Shown here in pieces: positions 55,676 through 61,476 of a stretch of DNA of 61,930 bases (position 1 is the first letter of the stretch; every line of letters begins with the position of its first letter). Both the position numbers and the translations under genes were made by a program. The stretch comes from a virus, in the IMG/VR virus record IMGVR_UViG_3300047476_000159, positions 1-61,930 of that record. One strand, written 5' to 3'. The notes beneath the pieces were generated by a model that made no database searches, was not told the origin of the DNA, and saw only the letters and a program-made list of their open reading frames with translations.

Positions 55676-55677
55676 CA

Positions 55678-55685
55678 TATAAATA
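55678..55685 (+). promoter_or_regulatory. T4-type late promoter placing +1 on the ATG at 55691
   Basis: An exact TATAAATA lies immediately after the tmRNA terminator and exactly five bases before ATG 55691. The predicted transcript starts at the initiation codon. There is no room for a Shine-Dalgarno sequence. Confidence 0.65.
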
Positions 55686-55690
55686 TTCTC

Positions 55691-56686
55691 ATGAGTGATT
55701 TCTTTTGTCCTGCGCCATGGCGCTCAATGTTTTATCATGTTAATAAAGCAGCCGTTTGTTGTATTAGTTCAAAACAGTTTGATATGTCACCTACTGAATT
55801 TTTGAATAGCGACTATTTACAAAATCTTAGACAGAAATTCCTAAATGGTGAATATGATGATACATGTTCGGGTTGTAAAAGATTAGAGAACGCTGGACTA
55901 CAAAGTATAAGAAAGCATATGGTAGCATTGTATGGAGACAGTGCTACTATAGAAAACGTAGAACCTGTATTAGATTACATGGAGTTACGAACAAGTAACC
56001 TTTGTAATTTTCAATGTAAGATGTGTAACGCACAAAATAGTTCGTTGATAGCAGGGTCAGTCTCTAACATAACTGAGGATAACTTTCAGGAAATTTTAAA
56101 GTTGTCTGAAAATTTAAAGCATTTGGTTCTCACTGGTGGAGAACCCATGCTCATAAAACATTACTATGAGTTGTTAGATCATTTAGTCACATTGGGAAGA
56201 AACGATTTAAACTTGCGTATATACACAAACGCTAGTGTGTATAACCCAGTATTTGTTGAAAAGATTTTAAAGTTCAATACATCATTACATCTTAGTATTG
56301 ATGCTGTGGGGCAGACAGCAGAGATACAACGAGAAGGAACTAACTGGCCAATTGTTAGCGAAAACATTAATAAGTTTTTAAAGTTACCAGTGAAGATTCA
56401 ATTCCATACTACACTGACTACTATCGCTTTGGCTGATATTCATTCATTAGTCAAATATTTCGTAGATATTGCTGCCGAGCATCAAACTTGTACGTTCAAC
56501 GTTCACACTGCTAACAAACCAGATCATATCTCGGTGTTCAACACTCCATTATCAGATATACCAAAAACAATAGAGAGTATTGACGAAGCACTATCGTTGT
56601 TACCCGAAACCAGATTCAAACAGTTGAAGAATCAATTGATTTCATGTAGAAACACTATTTCCAGAAAATTAGAATTAGTAAAATGA
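55691..56686 (+). CDS. Radical SAM enzyme 7 (twitch-type N-terminus)
   Basis: A 331-residue, compact relative of the 31596-37627 set: C6 with PW, C23-C24, C59/C62, then radical SAM C105-x3-C109-x2-C112 (SNLCNFQCKMCNAQNSS) and LTGGEPMLI. It keeps the SIDAVGQTAEIQREG segment. It is separated from the main cluster by the repeat protein and tmRNA and is expressed from its own late promoter, apparently as a leaderless mRNA. Confidence 0.85.
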   Translation: MSDFFCPAPWRSMFYHVNKAAVCCISSKQFDMSPTEFLNSDYLQNLRQKFLNGEYDDTCSGCKRLENAGLQSIRKHMVALYGDSATIENVEPVLDYMELRTSNLCNFQCKMCNAQNSSLIAGSVSNITEDNFQEILKLSENLKHLVLTGGEPMLIKHYYELLDHLVTLGRNDLNLRIYTNASVYNPVFVEKILKFNTSLHLSIDAVGQTAEIQREGTNWPIVSENINKFLKLPVKIQFHTTLTTIALADIHSLVKYFVDIAAEHQTCTFNVHTANKPDHISVFNTPLSDIPKTIESIDEALSLLPETRFKQLKNQLISCRNTISRKLELVK

Positions 56687-56698
56687 TTTCCTTTTTTA

Positions 56699-56727
56699 TT
56701 GTATTAGTAGAAACTCTGATATATACT
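56699..56727 (+). promoter_or_regulatory. Sigma70-like promoter of the porin gene
   Basis: TTGTAT (56699-56704), 17-bp spacer, TATACT (56722-56727). The -35 is imperfect. Predicted +1 is near 56734, giving a ~32-nt leader before ATG 56766. Confidence 0.5.
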
Positions 56728-56732
56728 AGTTC

Positions 56733-56755
56733 ATGATCCGTAAGGATCATTTTTA
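56733..56755 (+). promoter_or_regulatory. Hairpin plus T-run in the porin leader (possible attenuator)
   Basis: ATGATCC (56733-56739), GTAA loop, GGATCAT (56744-56750), then TTTTT. The hairpin starts at the predicted transcript start and ends just before the AAAGGA ribosome binding site (56755-56760). It could be a weak terminator for the upstream gene, an attenuator, or a 5' stabilising stem. Confidence 0.45.
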
Positions 56756-56765
56756 AAGGAAAAAT

Positions 56766-57647
56766 ATGAAAAAAATCGCAATCGCATCTCTGTTAGCATT
56801 GAGTGCTATTACCGCATCAGCACAGACTACTGTTTATGGCAATCTACGTGCCTTCGTTAGTAGCAAGGACACAGGTGGTACTACAGTAAATAGTATGGTT
56901 AGTGACCAAAGTCGTTTGGGTATCACTACTACAGAACAGTTGGGCGGTGGTCTATCTGCTCGTGCCACACTAGAAACTAGTATAGCTGTTACTGATCCTA
57001 AGGCAGGTGATGACACTAAGTTCGGTGATCGTCAAGCAACAGTAGGTCTTGCTACCTCATCTAGTTCTATTGATGTAGGACGTAAGTTCAATAGTCATTA
57101 TCTAGCATTGTCAGGTTCTGATTCATTTAGCGCATTATACGGTACCATTAATGGTGATATCCATAATTTGAGAACCATTCGTAGCGGTGACGCTGTGTTT
57201 GTCAGCACTAAACTAGGCCCAGTTTCTGTGTCAGCAGATCGCACATTGACCGCAGGTGTTACACCGGAAGCTACGTCTTATAGTTTGTCTACAGCATTGG
57301 GTCCAGTAACTGGTACAGTTGCTAGATTCACTCAAGGGGTTGAAACTAGTAATGTTGTAGCGTTGAGCACTAGTGTGTATGGTACACAATTTACCTATTC
57401 ACATAGCAACAATGACGGAGCAACTGGATCAACTAAAGGTAACTTAGTAGGTGCAAAGCGCCAATTAGCTAACACACCTATTACGTTGAAGGCTGGTTAT
57501 GGTACTAAGACCGGTGATGTTAAGGCATACAATATTGGTGCCGACTACGCATTGAGCCAACGTACTGGTATCAGTGTAGCATACAAAAACGTTGATGCCG
57601 CAACTGATGTTCGTCAAATTGGTATCGGTTTGACTCATAAATTCTAA
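56766..57647 (+). CDS. Gram-negative outer-membrane porin
   Basis: A 293-residue protein with a Sec signal peptide (MKKIAIASLLALSAITASA, cleavage before QTTVYG), mature start TTVYGNLRAFV and a C-terminal strand GIGLTHKF ending in Phe, the BAM insertion signal. Alternating hydrophobic beta-strands match general-diffusion porins of the betaproteobacterial type, though it is shorter than the usual 340-380 residues. It would insert into the host outer membrane. It has its own sigma70-like promoter, AAAGGA ribosome binding site and terminator, so it is an independent unit. Probably host-derived; codon use is not obviously different. Confidence 0.85.
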   Translation: MKKIAIASLLALSAITASAQTTVYGNLRAFVSSKDTGGTTVNSMVSDQSRLGITTTEQLGGGLSARATLETSIAVTDPKAGDDTKFGDRQATVGLATSSSSIDVGRKFNSHYLALSGSDSFSALYGTINGDIHNLRTIRSGDAVFVSTKLGPVSVSADRTLTAGVTPEATSYSLSTALGPVTGTVARFTQGVETSNVVALSTSVYGTQFTYSHSNNDGATGSTKGNLVGAKRQLANTPITLKAGYGTKTGDVKAYNIGADYALSQRTGISVAYKNVDAATDVRQIGIGLTHKF

Positions 57648-57662
57648 TTTTAGAAATTGGGT

Positions 57663-57692
57663 AAAAAGGCTCTTTACAGAGCCTTTTTTTTC
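57663..57692 (+). terminator. Rho-independent terminator of the porin gene
   Basis: AAAAAGGCTC, TTTACA loop, GAGCCTTTTTTTT. The loop hexamer TTTACA doubles as the -35 of the tRNA promoter. Confidence 0.9.
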
Positions 57693-57701
57693 GACTATAC
57701 T
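57673..57701 (+). promoter_or_regulatory. Sigma70-like promoter of the tRNA gene, -35 inside the terminator loop
   Basis: TTTACA (57673-57678), 17-bp spacer, TATACT (57696-57701). Predicted +1 near 57708, six bases before the mature tRNA 5' end at 57714. Confidence 0.6.
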
Positions 57702-57713
57702 ATGTGTTCTTAT

Positions 57714-57788
57714 GCGCTAGAGGCTAATTGGTATTGCAAGGGTCTCTAAAGCCCGAGAGAGCAGGTTCGATCCCTGTCTAGCGCACCA
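57714..57788 (+). tRNA. Probable amber-reading tRNA, anticodon CUA
   Basis: A 75-nt tRNA with encoded CCA. The acceptor stem GCGCTAG/CTAGCGC is perfect, the D loop contains ATTGGTA, and the T arm is GCAGG/TTCGATC/CCTGT. The anticodon loop CTCTAAA has U33, anticodon CTA at 57746-57748, and A37 A38. The anticodon stem is GGGT/GCCC with a G-U closing pair and an A-G mismatch at 27-43; the D stem has a U-U mismatch. The loop differs from that of tRNA-Trp (CTCCAAA) by one base. Discriminator A73 and a G1-C72 pair argue against ordinary glutaminyl identity; the amino acid is unknown. An alternative TCTCT/AGAGA stem with an 8-nt loop lacks U33 and is disfavoured. Confidence 0.75.
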
Positions 57789-57800
57789 TTTATCAACTTA

Positions 57801-58031
57801 ATGTCAGGTAGTATTATGACAATTGAATCAGCATCGCAGTTTTTAGTAGGTAGCATCATGTACACTATAGGGTTTGTAGTTATCATCGCAGGTGTTACCT
57901 TTGTAAACAATATTTTAAGTAAATATTGGAAGCCAGTAAAGATTTGGATGCCGCACTATTTTCAAGAGCCGCAACGATTCGCTACAGAAGAAGAAATGGA
58001 AAAGATTACCCCAACTATGGATAAGAAATGA
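57801..58031 (+). CDS. Small single-pass membrane protein
   Basis: A 76-residue protein with one long hydrophobic segment (VGSIMYTIGFVVIIAGVTFV, ~residues 16-35) and a charged C-terminal tail (KYWKPVKIWMPHYFQEPQ). A second in-frame ATG at 57816 is also possible. It follows the tRNA by 12 bases and overlaps the next gene by ATGA. Function is unknown; membrane topology and position next to an SGNH hydrolase would be compatible with a lysis or envelope role. Confidence 0.6.
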   Translation: MSGSIMTIESASQFLVGSIMYTIGFVVIIAGVTFVNNILSKYWKPVKIWMPHYFQEPQRFATEEEMEKITPTMDKK

Positions 58032-58453
58032 TTGATTGTATTGTTCTCGGTGATAGCATCGCAGTTGGTACTCATACACAACGGTATGAATGTACTTCCT
58101 ACGCGAAGGGAGGCATCAACAGTTGGCAATGGAACAAATTATATGCTGACAAAGATTTGACAGCAGGTACAGTTATCATTAGTCTTGGTACTAACGACCA
58201 TAAGTTTGTAAAAACTGAACGTGAGTTGTTAGCAATGCGTGAACGAGTAAACAGTAAAAAAGTATTTTGGATTCTGCCAGTAGGCAATTCACCTGAAAGT
58301 GGTGTATCGCTAGAAGAAATTCAAAATACAATCAAGCGTATCGCTACTAAATACAACGACATTGTACTTCCAATTACGAGAGTACAATCAGACGGAATTC
58401 ACCCAAGCTGGGCTGGATATAAAGAGTTAGCCACTCAAACAAAGGAGAAATAA
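58028..58453 (+). CDS. Complete small SGNH hydrolase
   Basis: A 141-residue protein with all four SGNH blocks: GDSIAVG (nucleophile S10), YAKGGIN (Gly near 29), LGTND (N56) and DGIHPSW (D121, H124). Unlike the 37624-41068 proteins this looks catalytically intact. No signal peptide is present. It could deacylate a carbohydrate, lipid or peptidoglycan-derived substrate. Translational coupling (ATGA) to the membrane protein upstream hints at a joint envelope function. Its stop is immediately followed by the strong ribosome binding site region of the UAG-containing gene. Confidence 0.82.
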   Translation: MIDCIVLGDSIAVGTHTQRYECTSYAKGGINSWQWNKLYADKDLTAGTVIISLGTNDHKFVKTERELLAMRERVNSKKVFWILPVGNSPESGVSLEEIQNTIKRIATKYNDIVLPITRVQSDGIHPSWAGYKELATQTKEK

Positions 58454-58457
58454 AATG
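58441..58457 (+). promoter_or_regulatory. Strong ribosome binding site before ATG-GCA-UAG
   Basis: AAAGGAG (58441-58447) is seven bases before ATG 58455. It shows that translation is meant to begin upstream of the in-frame UAG at 58461. Confidence 0.75.
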
Positions 58458-59057
58458 GCATAGATTGAATATCATTGTAAGGACATAGTGTTCCACTTTA
58501 ACAAGGCACACTTAACAGACCAGACCATTCCCATGTGGGTCTTAAAATTTCATGGCGAAACATATTATGTGAATCATGTGGAATGCAACGTTCCATGGTC
58601 TACTAAAGAGACCCCTGATAATCCACATACTAAAGGCAGTATCAAAGTCAAAGACTGTTTACTACAGATTGACGAGAACAACGAAGCCAAAATCTCACCT
58701 ATTACAGTAATAGACAAGTTCCGTCTACGTAATCAAAAGCTCGGTATCACCCGTGTCATGGTCAGTGAACGTAATTGGGGTGGAACTAAGTTACGTGACT
58801 TACTTAAAGAAAAGAAGATTAAACATGGACCTATCAAAAGTATCGGTGGCGCATGTACAACTACTTTCTATGTGACTGATATCTACAATGAGAGTGATGT
58901 AACTTACCTCGCATTAATGTTGACAGATACAGACTTTAGAAAACTCATGCCTAACGAAGGATACTATAGGATGTATGACGACCCAAAGTATCAAGGGACC
59001 AGCGATATCGATTTGGATGCAATTGACTGGTCCGATGATGACGAGGATGACCAATAA
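58455..59057 (+). CDS. Phage protein of unknown function with in-frame UAG at codon 3
   Basis: From ATG 58455 the frame reads Met-Ala-UAG-Ile-Glu-Tyr-His-Cys-Lys-Asp-Ile and then continues without a stop to 59057 (200 codons counting the UAG). The segment after the UAG (IEYHCKDIVFHFNKAHL) looks like ordinary protein and joins smoothly to the rest (PMWVLKFHGETYYVNHVECN). With a standard code, initiation would have to be at GTG 58488, which lacks a ribosome binding site, while the AAAGGAG site serves the ATG. UAG could derive from CAG by one change. The C-terminus is very acidic (DLDAIDWSDDDEDDQ). No enzymatic motif is recognised. Confidence 0.7.
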
Positions 59058-59071
59058 ACTTTCTTTTTACA

Positions 59072-59111
59072 CTAGCCTATTCTACAATAAATACATTGCT
59101 AGATAGGCTAG
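59072..59111 (+). promoter_or_regulatory. Late-promoter core between 9-bp inverted repeats
   Basis: CTAGCCTAT (59072-59080) and ATAGGCTAG (59103-59111) are perfect complements around a 22-nt spacer that contains AATAAATA (59086-59093). The promoter would serve the zinc-ribbon gene at 59168. Confidence 0.5.
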
Positions 59112-59118
59112 CAATCTA

Positions 59119-59149
59119 ACAGACTTTAACCAATATGCTCTTAGTCTGT
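59119..59149 (+). promoter_or_regulatory. Leader stem-loop upstream of the zinc-ribbon gene
   Basis: ACAGACT (59119-59125) pairs with AGTCTGT (59143-59149) across a 17-nt loop, in the presumed 5' leader, before AAAGGA and ATG 59168. Function unknown. Confidence 0.35.
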
Positions 59150-59167
59150 GAGCAGTAAAAGGAAAAT

Positions 59168-60109
59168 ATGATGTATCAATCAAAGCTCGTGGCGAGCCTA
59201 AAAGCCAATGGTAAAATTCTCCGCGAATTTAAAGACACAGTTTATATTCCATTCGGTAGCGAATATAGCTTCTTACTCAAAAACCTCAACACAACCCGAG
59301 CACTAGTCAACGTCTTTATCGACGGTGAAGATATGACACCCGGTGGTCTGGTTCTTAACGCAGGTCAAGAAGTAGATTTAGAGCGTAGCATCAAGGGTGG
59401 TAATCTAACAGAAGGCAATCGTTTCAAGTTCATTGAGCGAACTGGTGCGATTGAAAACGGACCACGTGGAATCAAATTGGAGGACGGACTTGTCCGTATC
59501 GAATTTCAATTTGAGAAACCACCAATGCGAGTTACAGAACTACCTGATTGGCAACGCAAATCTATATTCGGTCCCATGTACGGGAACCACGGTGGTATCG
59601 TTGGAAGTATCAATACGAGTGAGTACCCGGGAGTCACAGACAAGTTCAGTCTCCAGTCAAGTGGTTGGACACCCACTAGTGGCACTTATAGTCAAGTGAA
59701 TGTCAATGGCGCATTGCGCGGCGTTGATTGGAGCAAGAACGGAGAAGTTACCGCACAAGCCGCAAGTGCCTCAATAGATAAGTATTGTGCTGACAACGGC
59801 ATCATCAATCAGATTGACTTGCATGACGGTATGGCTACTATGGATTCATACGTACCAAAGAACGATGTTGGTATCACTGTGCCCGGCAGTAAGTCTACAC
59901 AGAAGTTCACGACAACTTACATGAATGCTATGGAACCCGAAAAGCATACAATCGTGTTGAAGTTGCTAGGTGAGACTGAGGACAACAAGCCTGTACTAAA
60001 GCCTGTCACTACAAAGCACAAGCCCAAGTGCGTTACATGTGGTAAGCAAAACAAAGCGACTGCTAAATTTTGTACAGAGTGTGGCACTGCGTTAGAAATC
60101 TTTGCTTGA
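59168..60109 (+). CDS. Zinc-ribbon protein of unknown function
   Basis: A 313-residue protein with a C-terminal zinc ribbon, CVTCG...CTECG (C288, C291, C302, C305). The N-terminal half is beta-rich (KDTVYIPFGSEYSFLLKNLN, RALVNVFIDGEDM, VRIEFQFEKPP), the middle Gly/Ser-rich (GPMYGNHGGIVGSI). This is a pattern I associate with phage proteins of unknown role in large myoviruses. AAAGGA (59158-59163) supports the start; Met-Met allows 59171 too. Its stop is embedded in the promoter of the next gene. Confidence 0.7.
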   Translation: MMYQSKLVASLKANGKILREFKDTVYIPFGSEYSFLLKNLNTTRALVNVFIDGEDMTPGGLVLNAGQEVDLERSIKGGNLTEGNRFKFIERTGAIENGPRGIKLEDGLVRIEFQFEKPPMRVTELPDWQRKSIFGPMYGNHGGIVGSINTSEYPGVTDKFSLQSSGWTPTSGTYSQVNVNGALRGVDWSKNGEVTAQAASASIDKYCADNGIINQIDLHDGMATMDSYVPKNDVGITVPGSKSTQKFTTTYMNAMEPEKHTIVLKLLGETEDNKPVLKPVTTKHKPKCVTCGKQNKATAKFCTECGTALEIFA

Positions 60110-60143
60110 TATAAATACCCGAGTATGATATAATCTCGGGTAT
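60106..60143 (+). promoter_or_regulatory. Composite promoter/operator: early sigma70 and late elements in an inverted repeat
   Basis: TTGATA (60106-60111), 17-bp spacer, TATAAT (60129-60134). A late TATAAATA occupies 60110-60117. ATACCCGAG (60115-60123) and CTCGGGTAT (60135-60143) form a perfect 9-bp inverted repeat around the -10. The predicted sigma70 +1 (60141) is next to ATG 60142, so the message would be leaderless. Confidence 0.7.
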
Positions 60144-60396
60144 GAAAATCGAACGAGCAATTGATTGGGATAAAGTTAGTGATGACTTACGTAGCCAGTT
60201 GGGAACGATTGGCTACAACCCTGACCTACGTAGAATGTTTTCAAACATAGGTTCTATGGTGTCAGAATTGAGTAAGTTAGAAGTAACTTTCCGTAGAACA
60301 CAAAAGTACTCAATGCTTGACGATAAAGTTGCTGAGATAAACAAAGCAATAGATCACCTCGAAAAACTGATACTCATGGCTAAACTAATGAGTTGA
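60142..60396 (+). CDS. Hypothetical 84-aa helical protein
   Basis: An 84-residue protein, mostly charged helix (DWDKVSDDLRSQLG, NPDLRRMFSNIGSMV, VAEINKAIDHLEKL), with no recognised domain. It is driven by a strong sigma70 promoter within an operator-like palindrome and has no ribosome binding site before ATG. The short length and apparent tight regulation would fit an early regulator or host-takeover protein, but this is inference. Confidence 0.65.
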   Translation: MKIERAIDWDKVSDDLRSQLGTIGYNPDLRRMFSNIGSMVSELSKLEVTFRRTQKYSMLDDKVAEINKAIDHLEKLILMAKLMS

Positions 60397-60421
60397 CAAC
60401 AACTGCCCATTATGTTATACT
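60393..60421 (+). promoter_or_regulatory. Early sigma70-like promoter, +1 at ATG 60428
   Basis: TTGACA (60393-60398), 17-bp spacer, TATACT (60416-60421). The predicted +1 (60428) is the A of ATG. The -35 overlaps the TGA stop of the preceding gene. Confidence 0.75.
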
Positions 60422-60427
60422 ATGGGT

Positions 60428-60952
60428 ATGAAAACAGTTACAGAACACCTCAAAGACAGACACCTCAATCTTGAGTTGCATCGTCCTATGGTGGACGAGG
60501 TTGAGCGTGTCGCTACATTCTTCCTGTACAATCTGAGTGGTCAAGTTGTTGGCTACCAACAATACAGGCCCGAGGGCGAAAAGAAGCCCCAAAACAATCC
60601 CAAGCAAGGCAAGTACTTCACTTACAGAAAACAACCTACCCTCGCAGTTTGGGGTGTTGAGAGTTTACACCTGACCCCTAATGTTGTTTTTGTGTGTGAA
60701 GGTGTGTTCGATGCCGCACGATTGACAGCCAAGGGTGTCAGTGCTCTGGCTGTATTGAGTAACAATACCGGTAAAGACTTGAGTAACTGGCTTAGTATGT
60801 TGAACCGCAAAGTTGTCGCTGTGTGTGACAATGATGATGCTGGTCGAAAACTTGCCAAGTTCGGTGATGTTGCTGTATTCTGTGAAGACCACGACTTGGG
60901 TGATTCTAGTGATGAATTTGTTAACTCTTTAGTACTCAAATTTGTCAGTTGA
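60428..60952 (+). CDS. TOPRIM-domain protein (primase-like)
   Basis: The second in-frame ATG (60428) is chosen because the first (60422) overlaps the -10 element. The 174-residue product has a TOPRIM fold: VVFVCEGVFDAARLTAKG (E91 acid) and KVVAVCDNDDAGRKLAKFG (D134, D136 metal ligands). Before it, YQQYRPEGEKKPQ and KYFTYRKQPTLAVWGVESL resemble the segment preceding TOPRIM in phage primases. There is no zinc finger and no polymerase-basic region, so it may be a stand-alone or split primase fragment, or a small TOPRIM nuclease. Confidence 0.75.
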   Translation: MKTVTEHLKDRHLNLELHRPMVDEVERVATFFLYNLSGQVVGYQQYRPEGEKKPQNNPKQGKYFTYRKQPTLAVWGVESLHLTPNVVFVCEGVFDAARLTAKGVSALAVLSNNTGKDLSNWLSMLNRKVVAVCDNDDAGRKLAKFGDVAVFCEDHDLGDSSDEFVNSLVLKFVS

Positions 60953-60977
60953 CAATAAATCATTTTGGTTATATAAT
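60949..60977 (+). promoter_or_regulatory. Early sigma70 promoter with extended TTGACAATAAAT
   Basis: TTGACA (60949-60954), 17-bp spacer, TATAAT (60972-60977): a perfect consensus match. Predicted +1 near 60984; the leader contains CGGAG before GTG 61005. Confidence 0.85.
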
Positions 60978-61004
60978 ACAAACTATTGAGCAACGGAGTT
61001 TATT

Positions 61005-61412
61005 GTGGAAATCAAAATTGAAGCTAGTCGCCGCAACAAAAAATTTATTGAGGCACTATTGCCCTCGATGATTCGACAACTCAAATTGGAAAGTAGTAAA
61101 AGAGTATTACTTATTCGTGTTGCGGACGAATGCGGGGATAATCAGGGCACGACACTTGACTTAGGTGTCAACCTCGGTATCGTTGTCGTCATTAAGCCCC
61201 GCAAGAATCTCAAGGACGTTGGGTTGACCCTCGCACACGAAATGGTTCACGTAAAACAATTGGCTAAAGGTCAATTGAAAACTCGCAAGACCGGATCATA
61301 CATTTGGGCGGGAAAGCGTTACAGCAAAAAAACTGAATACTTGAGTATGCCCTGGGAAATTGAAGCATTTAGTAAACAAGAACTTATTCTTCGCCGAGCA
61401 TTTGAAGAATAA
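61005..61412 (+). CDS. Zinc metallopeptidase-like protein (HExxH)
   Basis: A 135-residue protein with a GTG start supported by CGGAG (60994-60998). HEMVH (H78, E79, H82) lies in LTLAHEMVHVKQLAKGQ and a downstream MPWEIEAF (~115-122) could supply the third zinc ligand. The N-terminus is basic. Similar small HExxH proteins with PWE.EA occur in phages; substrate unknown. It is expressed early and could act on host proteins. Confidence 0.72.
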   Translation: MEIKIEASRRNKKFIEALLPSMIRQLKLESSKRVLLIRVADECGDNQGTTLDLGVNLGIVVVIKPRKNLKDVGLTLAHEMVHVKQLAKGQLKTRKTGSYIWAGKRYSKKTEYLSMPWEIEAFSKQELILRRAFEE

Positions 61413-61417
61413 AAAGG

Positions 61418-61446
61418 TTGACGATAAATGTATTTGGGCATATAAT
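61418..61446 (+). promoter_or_regulatory. Early sigma70 promoter with extended TTGACGATAAAT
   Basis: TTGACG (61418-61423), 17-bp spacer, TATAAT (61441-61446). The leader carries AAAGGAG (61464-61470) before ATG 61477. Confidence 0.8.
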
Positions 61447-61476
61447 ACATGTATTGATTGATTAAAGGAGCACTGA

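Noticed and set aside
57739-57763. Alternative tRNA anticodon-stem register TCTCT/AGAGA
   Set aside because: It gives an 8-nt loop without U33 and destroys the GGG/CCC stem, so it is not a canonical anticodon arm.
58488-59057. GTG 58488 as the true start of the UAG-containing gene
   Set aside because: No Shine-Dalgarno sequence precedes it, while the ATG at 58455 in the same frame has AAAGGAG. It remains possible if the UAG is a genuine stop.
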